32,869 nucleotides of DNA from Bacteroidales bacterium (GTDB lineage: Bacteria; Bacteroidota; Bacteroidia; Bacteroidales; 4484-276), in NCBI GenBank assembly GCA_014860585.1, contig JACZJL010000039.1, positions 1-32,869 on the forward strand, written 5' to 3'. Within the stretch, counting starts at the first letter, position 1. Each line of letters opens with the position of its first letter. Position numbers and translations under genes: made by a program. Below, one piece after another: positions 25,538 through 32,869 of this stretch. The notes under the pieces were generated by a model. It made no database searches, was not told where the DNA came from, and saw only the letters and a list, made by a program, of their open reading frames with translations.

Positions 25538-26488
25538 TTGACAAAAAAAAATATTTTGATTACAGGGGGAGCAGGTTTCATCGGCTCGCACCTTACCGAT
25601 AAACTGTTAAGTTTTGGACATGAAGTTGTCTGCATGGATAATTTCGACAATTTTTATTGCAAAACAATCAAGGTGCATAACATGGATAAAGCAATAACTA
25701 ATAAAAAATTTCACTTACTTGAAAGAGATATTTGCGATAAGAAGCAACTTGATCATTGCTTCAGATCTTTTCCCATAGATATCGTAATTCATTTGGCTGC
25801 TAAAGCAGGTGTACGTCCATCCATTGCTGATCCTCACGGATATTACCTCACAAATGTATTGGGTACACTTAACCTGCTGGAAGCGATGAAAATACATGGA
25901 GTTACAAAGATGATATTTGCATCCTCATCATCGGTGTATGGCAACAACCCTAATGTTCCTTTCTCCGAAACCGATTTCGTGGATAATCCCATTTCTCCAT
26001 ATGCATCATCGAAGAAAGCTGCTGAATTGCTTTGTCATACTTATCACCATCTGTATGCTTTCGATATCTTTTGTCTGCGTTTTTTTACTGTGTATGGCCC
26101 AAGGCAAAGACCTGACCTTGCAATCCATAAATTCACGGAAATGATCCTGAGCGATCAGCCAATTCCGGTGTTTGGCGACGGCTCATCATCGCGCGACTAT
26201 ACTTACATTGATGATATTGTGGATGGTCTGGTTAAAGCTGCTGACAGGGTAAAGGGTTATGAAATCATCAATTTGGGCGAATCTCGTACGGTCTCACTCA
26301 ATCGTATGATTGAAACCATTGAAAATGAAATAGGCAAAAAAGCTAAAAAAGTTGAGTACCCAATGCAGCCCGGTGATGTAGTGACTACCTTTGCGGATAT
26401 TTCAAAAGCAAAACTGCTCTTAGACTACAGTCCCTATTGGAATTTTGAAGATGGTATTAAAAAGTTTATCGAATGGAAAACCAGCTAA
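25538..26488 (+). CDS. NAD-dependent sugar epimerase, UDP-glucuronate 4-epimerase-like
   Basis: Extended SDR protein of 316 residues. The Rossmann motif GGAGFIGSHL (10-19) is at the N-terminus, followed by DNFDNFYC, the serine stretch FASSSSVYG and the catalytic SPYASSKKAAE (Y-x3-K). FFTVYGPRQRPDLAI and GDGSSSRDYTYIDDIV are the UDP-hexuronate epimerase versions of the family motifs. The likely product is UDP-GalA from UDP-GlcA, though neutral UDP-sugars are possible. The annotated start is TTG at 25538; no in-frame ATG lies upstream close enough, and the sequence MTKKNILITGG fits family N-termini. The gene overlaps the next by 16 nt. Confidence 0.88.
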   Translation: MTKKNILITGGAGFIGSHLTDKLLSFGHEVVCMDNFDNFYCKTIKVHNMDKAITNKKFHLLERDICDKKQLDHCFRSFPIDIVIHLAAKAGVRPSIADPHGYYLTNVLGTLNLLEAMKIHGVTKMIFASSSSVYGNNPNVPFSETDFVDNPISPYASSKKAAELLCHTYHHLYAFDIFCLRFFTVYGPRQRPDLAIHKFTEMILSDQPIPVFGDGSSSRDYTYIDDIVDGLVKAADRVKGYEIINLGESRTVSLNRMIETIENEIGKKAKKVEYPMQPGDVVTTFADISKAKLLLDYSPYWNFEDGIKKFIEWKTS

Positions 26489-27471
26489 AAGTCCTCTTTG
26501 TTTCGAGTGGCACTTCTGAAAATTTCGAAATAGCACCTTTCATAAAAGCCCAGGGCGATTCTCTGGTTAAGGCGGGCGTTTCTGTTTCATATTTTCCTAT
26601 CAAAGACAAAGGCTTCCTAGGCTATCTCAAAGGAGCAGTTAAAATTCGTAAGTTTCTGAAGGAAAATAATTTCGATATCATCCATGCACATTACACCTTG
26701 TCAGGATGGTCAGCAGTGCTGGCGCTTCCTAAGCAACCAATAATTCTTTCGCTAATGGGCACTGATACCTACGGCGACTATATAGGTGAGGACAAAATCA
26801 GGTTTTCAAGCAACTACCTCATCTTACTTACCAGATTGATTCAGCCTTTTGTGGCAAAACTCATTTGTAAGTCAAAACACATTGAGAGCTTTGTTTACTT
26901 AAAGAAAAAATCTGTAGTGATCCCAAATGGCATTTTGCTGTCCATGTTTTTGATAAATGGCAATGGCTTTAGGAAAGAACTTGGATTGGAAAAAAACCGC
27001 AGGTATGTACTTTTTCTTGGGGATAAGAATAGCATCAGAAAAAATTTTCAGCTTGCAACAGATGCCTTAAAAAAGGTAAATATGGAAATGGTGAGTCTAA
27101 TTGCCCCTTTTCCTGTTTCTCATTCCGAGGTCGTAAAATATCTTAATTCAGTGGATTGCCTGGTTGTCCCATCACTCATGGAAGGGTCTCCAAATGTGGT
27201 CAAAGAGGCAATGGCCTGTAATTGTCCGGTAGTAGCCTCCAATGTGGGTGATGTTGCATGGCTTTTTGGCGATGAACCGGGGTATTACACTACTACCTTT
27301 GATCCTGAAGATGTTGCATCAAAAATAAAACTTGCGTTGGATTTTTCAGAGAAATTAGGCAGGACCAATGGAAGGGAGAGAATTATCAGTTTGGACCTGG
27401 ATTCGCGTAAGGTGGCACAGAGAATAATTGAAGTTTATAAATCTGCTTTGAACGATAAAGGAAATGGTTAA
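26473..27471 (+). CDS. Glycosyltransferase family 4
   Basis: GT-B enzyme of 332 residues. The N-terminal domain opens KVLFVSSGTSENFEIAPFIK and includes FDIIHAHYTLSGWSA. The C-terminal domain has VLFLGDKNSIRKNFQLA and the donor motif PSLMEGSPNVVKEAMACNCPVVAS. Many relatives sit next to NAD-dependent epimerases in polysaccharide loci, so the acidic sugar made by the overlapping upstream gene is a reasonable donor guess. It overlaps both neighbours (16 nt upstream, 8 nt downstream), so expression is probably tightly coupled. Confidence 0.9.
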   Translation: MENQLKVLFVSSGTSENFEIAPFIKAQGDSLVKAGVSVSYFPIKDKGFLGYLKGAVKIRKFLKENNFDIIHAHYTLSGWSAVLALPKQPIILSLMGTDTYGDYIGEDKIRFSSNYLILLTRLIQPFVAKLICKSKHIESFVYLKKKSVVIPNGILLSMFLINGNGFRKELGLEKNRRYVLFLGDKNSIRKNFQLATDALKKVNMEMVSLIAPFPVSHSEVVKYLNSVDCLVVPSLMEGSPNVVKEAMACNCPVVASNVGDVAWLFGDEPGYYTTTFDPEDVASKIKLALDFSEKLGRTNGRERIISLDLDSRKVAQRIIEVYKSALNDKGNG

Positions 27472-28609
27472 ACCCGGGGTTATTGTTTTAGGCGGTCACG
27501 TACAGGCTCTGGGCATCCTTCGTATCCTCGGTAAACTGGGTTTACCCGGTATTGTCGTTGATTCAACGGCCAAGAATATTGCACGGCATTCAAGGTATTG
27601 TAACTATTTCCGGGTCGTAAAAGATGATGATTTACTTGATTTTCTGATTATGCTTGGCAAAGATGCCAACTACAGCGGCTGGCTGATCTTTCCCACCAAT
27701 GATTTCCATGTCCATTTGCTGAGCAACAATAAATCCAGGCTGGAAGAATATTTTGTTATAGCTGCGGATAGCTGGGAATCGGTCAGCCTGTTTTACAATA
27801 AGAGACTAACCTACAAACTTGCTGAAGAACTGAATATCCCGATAGCAAACACTTTTTTTCCTGACTCCATAGATGAACTGAAACTGCCCGGTATTTCTTT
27901 TCCCTGCATCATCAAACCTGCTGTGATGTTTTCGTTCTATAAACAGGTGAAACGCAAGGTGTTTTTATGCAGAACTTATGATGAACTTGTGTCCAATTAT
28001 CGGCGTGCGCTAAAGGTTATACCTGCAAGTGAGATTATTGTTCAAGAGATTATCGAAGGACCGGGGATAAACCAGTTTTCTGCCTGCTTTTTATTTCTTG
28101 ATGGTCAGAACATCCTAAGCCTTACTGTGTGCAGAATGAGACAACACCCGCTGGATTTTGGAAATGCAACCACTTATGCTGAAACTGTTGATCTGCCGGA
28201 ATTAATTGAAATGGGGGAGAAAATCCTTAAAGCTGCCGGTTATAATGGTCTTTGTGAGGTTGAGTTTAAGAAAGATGAAAGGGACGGCTTATATAAATTC
28301 CTGGAAGTGAATACAAGAACATGGAAGTGGCATACTATCGCTGAAAAGGCAGGAATTCCATTTTTGCAGCAGTATTATGAATACCTTACGCTTGGTGTAA
28401 TTCCGTCAGGTAAACGATATTTTCCATTACAGGCTTCATTCAGGCACAGTCTGACAGATTTGTATGTCCAGTTCAGAATGCTAACAGCCGGACAAAGAAA
28501 CTGGAATAGACTTAAAAAACCTGTGCAACATGCTGTTTGGGATAAAAGGGATATATTACCATGGATATATGAAAAAATATACTTTTTAAATTTGCTGAGA
28601 ACCAGATAA
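27464..28609 (+). CDS. ATP-grasp carboxylate-amine ligase-like protein
   Basis: A 381-residue ATP-grasp protein of the CarB/PylC-like type. The N-terminus is a Rossmann-like PreATP-grasp domain (GVIVLGGHVQALGILRILG, 5-23). PCIIKPAVMFSFYKQ (147-161) holds the ATP-binding lysine, IIVQEIIEGPG the hinge, and LCEVEFKKDE then FLEVNTRTWKW the metal-binding E and E-x-N. These residues are all present, so it should be active. Such proteins in polysaccharide loci are thought to attach amino acids or similar groups to sugars. It is the second ATP-grasp gene in this locus and is unrelated in its N-terminus to the first. It ends in TAATG, shared with the next start. Confidence 0.82.
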   Translation: MVKPGVIVLGGHVQALGILRILGKLGLPGIVVDSTAKNIARHSRYCNYFRVVKDDDLLDFLIMLGKDANYSGWLIFPTNDFHVHLLSNNKSRLEEYFVIAADSWESVSLFYNKRLTYKLAEELNIPIANTFFPDSIDELKLPGISFPCIIKPAVMFSFYKQVKRKVFLCRTYDELVSNYRRALKVIPASEIIVQEIIEGPGINQFSACFLFLDGQNILSLTVCRMRQHPLDFGNATTYAETVDLPELIEMGEKILKAAGYNGLCEVEFKKDERDGLYKFLEVNTRTWKWHTIAEKAGIPFLQQYYEYLTLGVIPSGKRYFPLQASFRHSLTDLYVQFRMLTAGQRNWNRLKKPVQHAVWDKRDILPWIYEKIYFLNLLRTR

Positions 28610-29682
28610 TGAAACGAATCATTTTTGATATTGGTCATCCGGCTCAGGTTCATAATTTTAAGCACCTTTACAGAGTATTGGTTAACAAAGGGTGGAAAGG
28701 TTTATTCACAACAAAAGATAAGGATGTAACTATTGCTTTATTGGAAAAGTACAACCTTCCTTACATTGTTATTGGTAAATCCGGTCAGGGTATCATAAAC
28801 AAGGTACTTGGTCTGCTGAGAGACCTGTCCAATTTTATCAAAATACTTGGTCAGTTTAAACCGGATATTATTGTTTGCAGATTCTCTATTCATTCGGTAT
28901 GGGGAGCAAAAATAAAAGGAATACCGGTTATTGGACTTGCTGATACTGAACATACAAAACTTGTTGACTGGATTACAATTCCGTTTTCCTCAGCAAAGCT
29001 GACTTCAACTTCGTATTGGAAAAATTTGGGCACCAATCATTTTAGATTCAGGGGTAACATTGAACTTTTTTATTTACACCCCAACAGATATACTCCACCT
29101 CCGGCAGCAATTCCGGAACTATCTTTAAAGCAAGGCCAGAAATATGTGTTGATAAGATTTGTATCCTGGGGTGCTCATCACGACATCGGTCAAAAAGGAT
29201 TTACGTTAGCCACAAAAATTAAAATAGTTGAATTACTTGCCCCTGACTTTAAAATATTCATTTCCTCTGAAGGGGAGTTGCCGGTCGGTATCTCACAATA
29301 TCAGGTGAAATTCTCTCCCGATAAAATTCATGATGTCCTGGCTCATGCAGCTTTGTATATTGGCGAAGGTGCATCAATGGCTTCTGAAGCTGCTGTTCTC
29401 GGTATTCCATCTGTTTACGTCAATACTTTAGATGTGGGTTATGTTTTAGATGAAGCAAAGGCAGGTCTGGTATTTAATTTCAGAGATGAGAAGGGTGTTA
29501 TAGTACAGATAAAAGAATTAATGCAGCAGAATGATCTTCAAAAGAGTTTCCGGGAGAAAAGAGCTGAATTTCTAAAGGACAAAATTGATGTAACTGCATT
29601 TCTAACTTGGTTTATAGAGGATTATCCCCACAGCAAAAGAATCCTTTTAGAAAGTCCTGATTTTTCGCAAACATTCATATAA
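28609..29682 (+). CDS. DUF354 family protein, copy 1 (GT-B-like)
   Basis: A 357-residue DUF354 protein, a family with a GT-B-like fold and no settled reaction. Typical features are the opening FDIGHPAQVHNFKHL (6-20), TTKDKDVT, FLHPNRY-type FYLHPNRYTPPP, FVSWGAHHDIGQKG and GEGASMASEAAVLGIPSVYV near the C-terminus. The ATG shares its A with the upstream stop. DNA is AT-rich like most of the locus. A related gene lies 12 nt downstream. The pair may act as successive transferases or as a heteromer; I cannot tell. Confidence 0.85.
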   Translation: MKRIIFDIGHPAQVHNFKHLYRVLVNKGWKGLFTTKDKDVTIALLEKYNLPYIVIGKSGQGIINKVLGLLRDLSNFIKILGQFKPDIIVCRFSIHSVWGAKIKGIPVIGLADTEHTKLVDWITIPFSSAKLTSTSYWKNLGTNHFRFRGNIELFYLHPNRYTPPPAAIPELSLKQGQKYVLIRFVSWGAHHDIGQKGFTLATKIKIVELLAPDFKIFISSEGELPVGISQYQVKFSPDKIHDVLAHAALYIGEGASMASEAAVLGIPSVYVNTLDVGYVLDEAKAGLVFNFRDEKGVIVQIKELMQQNDLQKSFREKRAEFLKDKIDVTAFLTWFIEDYPHSKRILLESPDFSQTFI

Positions 29683-29694
29683 CCAAATTTACTA

Positions 29695-30933
29695 ATGCGG
29701 TACCTGATCGACATCGGCCATCCCGCCCATGTGCATCTTTTCAAGCATTTTGCCCATGAGATGAGCAGCCGCGGCCACAGGGTTTTCTTTACCTGCCGCA
29801 GCAGGGAGTTTGTAACGGAGTTGCTGGAGCATGAGGGGTTTGCTTACACCTGCTTAGGCCGCAATTACACCACAACAGCAGGGAAGCTGTGGGGGCTGTT
29901 CCGGTTCACCTCGCTGCTCTTCAGGGTCAGCCGCCAGTTCAAACCCGATCTCCTCCTCAGCCACAGTTCGATGTATGCTGCCTTTACGGCTTTTTTGCTG
30001 CGCCGGCCCCACATCTCCTTCGAGGACACGTTCAACTTCGAGCAGATCAGGCTTTACCAGCCCTTCACCAAAGCCATCCTCACCGCCACCTACGACCACC
30101 CCCTAAAATCCAATAAGGTCGTCCGCTACCCCGGCTACCACGAACTCGCCTACCTCCACCCCAACCGCTTCACCCCTGATCCCTCAGTCCTCAGCGAATT
30201 ATTTTTGCAGAGCACATCGCCTAAAAATTCCCAATCGAAGCTTGAATCTGCGTCCCCCTCCGAAGAATGGGTCTGCGAGGGAGGCACGACCGAAGCAGCC
30301 TCACGCAAACTAACATTTGTCGCCCCTCCGGGGAATGACTATTGCAGCTCAATCAACGATTGTGTCTGCGATCCCGCGCAAGCGGGAGAAGCAGCCTCAA
30401 CCCCAAACAAATTCATCATCCTCCGTTTCGTCTCCTGGTCCGCCTCACATGATATCGGCCACAACGGCATGACCCTTGGAAACAAGATTGCCGCAGTAAA
30501 CTCATTCTCTGCCCACGCAAAGGTTTTTATCAGCGCTGAATCTCCCCTTCCCCCACTCCTTGAGCCTTACCGTTTCCCCCTACCACCCCACCGCATGCAC
30601 CACGCCATCGCCTTTGCATCACTCGTTTTTGGCGAAAGTGCCACCATGGCCTCCGAAGCCGCCATGCTTGGCGTCCCCGCCATCTACCTCGACAACACCG
30701 GCAGGCTTTACACCCGGGAGCAGGAAGAAAAGTACGGCCTCGTCTTCAACTACACCGAGAGCGAACAAGACCAGCAACGCGCCATCGCCAAAGGAGTGGA
30801 ACTACTTACCACCCCCGGTATCAAAGAAAAGTGGCACCAAAAAAGAGCCCGGATGCTCGGGGAGAAGATAGATGTTACTGAGTGGCTGGTGGACTTTGTG
30901 GAAGAGTTTTACAATAAAGGCCGCCCGGGATAA
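29695..30933 (+). CDS. DUF354 family protein, copy 2, with repeat-derived in-frame insert
   Basis: Paralogue of the preceding gene (YLIDIGHPAHVHLFKHF, YLHPNRFTPDP, FVSWSASHDIGHNG, GESATMASEAAMLGVPAIYL). It is 412 residues, about 55 longer than copy 1. The excess falls at about residues 172-237, between LHPNRFTPDP and LRFVSWS, and contains WVCEGGTTEAAS and CVCDPAQAGEAAS. Both peptides come from copies of a dispersed palindromic DNA repeat read in the same frame (30269-30303 and 30362-30399). The catalytic-family motifs on both sides are intact, so it may still fold with a loop insert. Codon third positions are rich in G and C, unlike copy 1, which suggests a different origin. The stop codon lies inside a direct repeat (30927). 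Confidence 0.83.
   Translation: MRYLIDIGHPAHVHLFKHFAHEMSSRGHRVFFTCRSREFVTELLEHEGFAYTCLGRNYTTTAGKLWGLFRFTSLLFRVSRQFKPDLLLSHSSMYAAFTAFLLRRPHISFEDTFNFEQIRLYQPFTKAILTATYDHPLKSNKVVRYPGYHELAYLHPNRFTPDPSVLSELFLQSTSPKNSQSKLESASPSEEWVCEGGTTEAASRKLTFVAPPGNDYCSSINDCVCDPAQAGEAASTPNKFIILRFVSWSASHDIGHNGMTLGNKIAAVNSFSAHAKVFISAESPLPPLLEPYRFPLPPHRMHHAIAFASLVFGESATMASEAAMLGVPAIYLDNTGRLYTREQEEKYGLVFNYTESEQDQQRAIAKGVELLTTPGIKEKWHQKRARMLGEKIDVTEWLVDFVEEFYNKGRPG
30269..30303. repeat. REP-like palindrome, unit 1 (within a coding sequence)
   Basis: It begins GGGTCTGCGAG and ends GAAGCAGCCTCA. The ends pair imperfectly (GG-CTGC with GCAG-CC, one bulged T). It is translated in frame as VCEGGTTEAAS. Confidence 0.85.
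30362..30399. repeat. REP-like palindrome, unit 2 (within a coding sequence)
   Basis: Same ends as unit 1 (GTGTCTGCGA and GAAGCAGCCTCA), with a distinct apical hairpin, CCCGC-GCAA-GCGGG. It is translated in the same phase, giving VCDPAQAGEAAS. Confidence 0.85.
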
Positions 30934-31270
30934 AAGAGACCATTAAGCACCCTGGTCAATCTTTGGTAGGAAGTACAATTGCGGTGCGATAGGTTGCGTC
31001 GGTGCCATTTGCCATGTTTGAAATGGTTCTGCGGTGCAAGTGTTTACGTTGCCTCTACATATCCTGCGCACCTCGCAAGCCCTTGCTCCGAAAAGACTTC
31101 AATATACTTTCTTCGATTAAGCGCCCTCTTACGCCATGCATTTTTTAGCGAAGCTATAATAGTACTCTTCGCCACAACGCCACACTCCTTAAAGCCCAAT
31201 CGAAGCTTGGGTCTGCGAGCGCAGCGACGCAGCCTCATCCCAACTAACACAGCATTTTTTCCAACGCCAC
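30927..31270. repeat. Long imperfect direct repeat, copy A
   Basis: This segment, from GGGATAAAAGAG to about TTCCAACGCCAC, matches 32192-32514 along almost its whole length. Shared stretches include AAGTACAATTGCGGTGCG, GAAATGGTTCTGCGGTGCAA, CTCTACATATCCTGCGCACC and CTTCAATATACT. Copy A has extra bases (about 25) before the REP unit. It overlaps the 3' end of the DUF354 copy 2 gene and fills the gap before the next gene. A long frame runs through it into the deacetylase gene but shows no protein-like sequence before 31327. Confidence 0.88.
31209..31237. repeat. REP-like palindrome, unit 3
   Basis: GGGTCTGCGAG...GCAGCCTCA with a short apex (CGCAGCGAC). It lies inside direct repeat copy A, in non-coding DNA, at the position equivalent to unit 4 in copy B. 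Confidence 0.82.
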
Positions 31271-31326
31271 ACTCATTAAAGCCCCTCCAACGCCGGGTGT
31301 CTCATAAAAAACCTAACCCCAAAAAA

Positions 31327-32106
31327 ATGGACTTTACCATAAAACAATACCAACAACTCCTTAAAAGCTTGCAGCACGCTGGCTTTTTTTTTCAAACCTT
31401 TAAGGAGTATTTACAGGACCCGATGCAAGATAAGGCCATTATTCTTAGGCATGATGTGGACTTATTACCTCAAAACTCATTGCAATTTGCACAGATACAA
31501 CATGACTTTGGTGTAAAAGGTAGTTATTACTTTCGTGCTGTCCCGGAAAGTTGGGACGAAAAAGTTATAAAGGAAATTCATGCTTTAGGCCACGAGGTGG
31601 GATACCACTATGAAAATCTCACAACTTGCAAAGGCAACTTAGAACAGGCTTTAGAAGATTTCAAATCAAACCTCGGACAATTAAGAAATCTTGTGCCGGT
31701 CAACACAATATGCATGCATGGAAGCCCGCGCTCGCCTTACGATAGCAAAGACCTATGGAAATCCTACGACTATCGGTCGTTCGGCATTATCGGCGAACCC
31801 TACTTTGATATCAACTTTAATAAGTTTTTCTACCTCACCGACACTGGCAGGCAGTGGGATGGATGGCGTGTAAGCGTTCGGGACAAAATGTCACAGCAGG
31901 ATAATTGGGTGAAACAAGGGTTGGTTTTCCATTCAACAAATGATATCATCAATGCCGCCAACAAAGGTAATTTGCCCGATAAAATAATGATGACCTTTCA
32001 CCCGCAGCGCTGGTCAGACAAGCCACTACCGTGGATAAAGGAATTGCTGTGGCAGGGAGTGAAGAATGTGGGGAAGAGGGTTTTAATCCAAATAAAAAAA
32101 GGATAA
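31327..32106 (+). CDS. Polysaccharide-deacetylase-like protein (WbmS-type)
   Basis: A 259-residue protein resembling the NodB-like fold. It contains ILRHDVDLLPQNS (39-51, with paired Asp around a His), KGSYYFRAVPESW, then GHEVGYHYENL (88-98) and a final MTFHPQRWSD. CMHGSPRSPYD probably adds another metal or substrate residue. The order of these motifs fits the WbmS-like group found in O-antigen loci. I set the start at ATG 31327 because the upstream in-frame sequence (from 30979) is direct-repeat DNA with no domain. It lies between two copies of that repeat. The substrate is unknown; deacetylation of an N-acetyl sugar is the likely reaction. Confidence 0.8.
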   Translation: MDFTIKQYQQLLKSLQHAGFFFQTFKEYLQDPMQDKAIILRHDVDLLPQNSLQFAQIQHDFGVKGSYYFRAVPESWDEKVIKEIHALGHEVGYHYENLTTCKGNLEQALEDFKSNLGQLRNLVPVNTICMHGSPRSPYDSKDLWKSYDYRSFGIIGEPYFDINFNKFFYLTDTGRQWDGWRVSVRDKMSQQDNWVKQGLVFHSTNDIINAANKGNLPDKIMMTFHPQRWSDKPLPWIKELLWQGVKNVGKRVLIQIKKG

Positions 32107-32114
32107 ATGAATGC

Positions 32115-32185
32115 GGAGCAACACCCTGGTCAATCTCCGTCAGAAAGTACAATTGCGGTGCAAAAGGTTGCTTCGGAACAGCGCG
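32115..32185. repeat. Partial third copy of the direct repeat
   Basis: It matches the first part of copies A and B: CACCCTGGTCAATC (from 32122), then AAAGTACAATTGCGGTGC and GGTTGCTTCGG. It then breaks off just before copy B begins at 32192. Confidence 0.75.
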
Positions 32186-32191
32186 CAGGTG

Positions 32192-32514
32192 GGGATAAAA
32201 GAGCCAAATTAACACCCTGATCAATCTTCGACAGGAAGTACAATTGCGGTGCGTTAGGTTGCTTCGGCGCCATTTGCTATGGTTGAAATGGTTCTGCGGT
32301 GCAAGTGTTGGCGCTGCCTCTACATATCCTGCGCACCTCGCAAACTCTCGCTCCGCAAAGACTTCAATATACTCTCTTCGTATCAGCGCCCTCTTACACC
32401 ATGCTCTTTAATCCGAAGCCACAATAATACTCTTCGCCACAGCGATTGGGTCTGCGAGGCACGAAGTGCCGAAGCAGCCTGACTCAAATTAACAAAGCGT
32501 TTTCTCCAACGCCA
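32192..32514. repeat. Long imperfect direct repeat, copy B
   Basis: Second full copy of the 30927-31270 repeat, beginning GGGATAAAAGAG and ending near CTCCAACGCCATG. The region 32107-32547 between the deacetylase-like gene and the GIY-YIG remnant holds only this copy, the partial third copy and short linkers; I see no gene in it. Confidence 0.88.
32448..32482. repeat. REP-like palindrome, unit 4
   Basis: GGGTCTGCGAG...GAAGCAGCCTGA with the perfect apical hairpin GGCA-CGAAG-TGCC. It is non-coding here, inside direct repeat copy B. Confidence 0.85.
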
Positions 32515-32561
32515 TGCCCAAAAAAGGATAAACATATATAACCACTAATGCCGAAAAACAA

Positions 32562-32581
32562 TCCCGTACCGAAGGTCGGGA
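32562..32581. repeat. Dispersed palindromic repeat, copy 2
   Basis: TCCCGTACCGAAGGTCGGGA: a hairpin of the same family as 48-77, inserted near the start of the GIY-YIG gene. Confidence 0.8.
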
Positions 32582-32588
32582 GTAGCTA

Positions 32589-32618
32589 TTTCGAGCATCC
32601 CGCACCGAAGGTCGGGAC
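32589..32618. repeat. Dispersed palindromic repeat, copy 3
   Basis: Thirty bases identical to 48-77 except one loop base. It directly follows copy 2 with a 7-base spacer and precedes the surviving part of the GIY-YIG frame. Confidence 0.85.
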
Positions 32619-32869
32619 AAAAACCACAAGGTCCTCTACACCGGCGCCACCAGCACCCTCAAAGACCGCATTGACAGGCATCGTACCAAAAAGTACAAGC
32701 ACTCCTTCACAGCACATTACAATGTGGATAAGCTCGTCTGGTTCCAAAAATTCGACTGGATTGGCGATGCGCTGGCCAGGGAAAAACAACTTAAGGCAGG
32801 TTCCCGCAAAAAGAAGCTCGACCTCATCAACGCCATGAACCCCGATTGGCGAGATTTATATGACGATCT

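Larger units (their letters stand above)
32548..32869 (+). pseudogene. GIY-YIG nuclease domain protein, 5' end broken, runs off the window
   Basis: From about 32619 to the window end, the third frame (phase of 32622) encodes a typical small GIY-YIG protein (YhbQ/UvrC-like): NHKVLYTGATSTLKDRIDRH, then FTAHYNVDKLVWFQKF, AREKQLKAGSRKKK and a C-terminal MNPDWRDLYDD. The likely original start, ATG CCG AAA AAC AA (32548), is in another frame. The expected first strand (YYVYILTN) is missing and replaced by two palindromic repeats (32562-32618). A stop at 32583 blocks the nuclease frame upstream. The gene is thus probably inactive. The 3' end is not in the window. Confidence 0.82.

Noticed and set aside
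29889-30871. Overlapping frames within the second DUF354 gene (29889-30116, 30560-30871, and antisense 29854-30099)
   Set aside because: They are long only because the DNA is G/C-rich with few stops; the peptides are low in complexity and lack domains, while the main frame has clear family motifs.
30979-31326. Extended N-terminus for the deacetylase-like gene
   Set aside because: The open frame runs through a direct repeat that is also present in non-coding DNA at 32192-32514, and the peptide has no family resemblance; the family-like sequence begins at 31327.

Overview
The window reads as a surface-polysaccharide (O-antigen or capsule type) biosynthesis locus from a Bacteroidota genome, probably an environmental Bacteroidales-like organism. 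Support for that: AT-rich coding DNA, no Shine-Dalgarno-like spacing before most starts, CDP-3,6-dideoxyhexose genes, DUF354 proteins, and intergenic DNA full of short palindromes and CAAAC/TTCAA-type low-complexity sequence. The lineage call is inference; there is no rRNA or other marker here. All 25 convincing intact genes are on the + strand. Many abut or overlap by 1-16 nt, so long polycistronic transcription is likely.

Layout: (1) 1-1604: an AlbA_2/Schlafen-type regulator gene split by a ~149-bp palindromic mini-element whose removal restores the frame. (2) 1605-2019: gene-free repeat-rich leader. (3) 2020-9597: a nucleotide-sugar module: rfbF, rfbG, rfbH, a ferredoxin-less E3-like reductase, a GNAT, a PLP sugar aminotransferase and a YerE-like thiamine-diphosphate enzyme. 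Together they could make a branched 3,6-dideoxyhexose, possibly aminated and N-acylated. (4) 9628-13792: GtrB-like and GtrA-like proteins, a GT-C membrane glycosyltransferase and a Wzx flippase. (5) 13796-18932: a GT4 transferase, a decayed gene remnant, a GNAT-MaoC fusion, a WecE-like aminotransferase and a Wzy-like polymerase. (6) 18986-30933: four-enzyme-class assembly and decoration region with three GT4 transferases, a NodB-type deacetylase, two ATP-grasp proteins, an asparagine-synthase-like protein lacking the usual Cys2 nucleophile, a UDP-hexuronate-type epimerase and two tandem DUF354 proteins. (7) 30934-32869: a second deacetylase-like gene between two ~330-bp imperfect direct repeats, then a GIY-YIG nuclease gene broken by a palindromic repeat.

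How the parts could work together: the two aminotransferase plus acyltransferase pairs (5918-7808 and 15426-17689) make N-acylated amino sugars. The glycosyltransferases assemble the repeat unit, Wzx exports it and Wzy polymerises it. The deacetylase, ATP-grasp and AsnB-like genes may expose amines and form amide decorations. No rmlA/rmlB, initiating phosphoglycosyltransferase, chain-length regulator or ligase is visible, so those functions must lie outside the window.

The most interesting points are the CDP-branched-aminosugar hypothesis, the GNAT-MaoC fusion coupled to wecE, the split regulator with its nested-palindrome element, and a family of REP-like palindromes that has entered a coding sequence in frame at 30269-30399.
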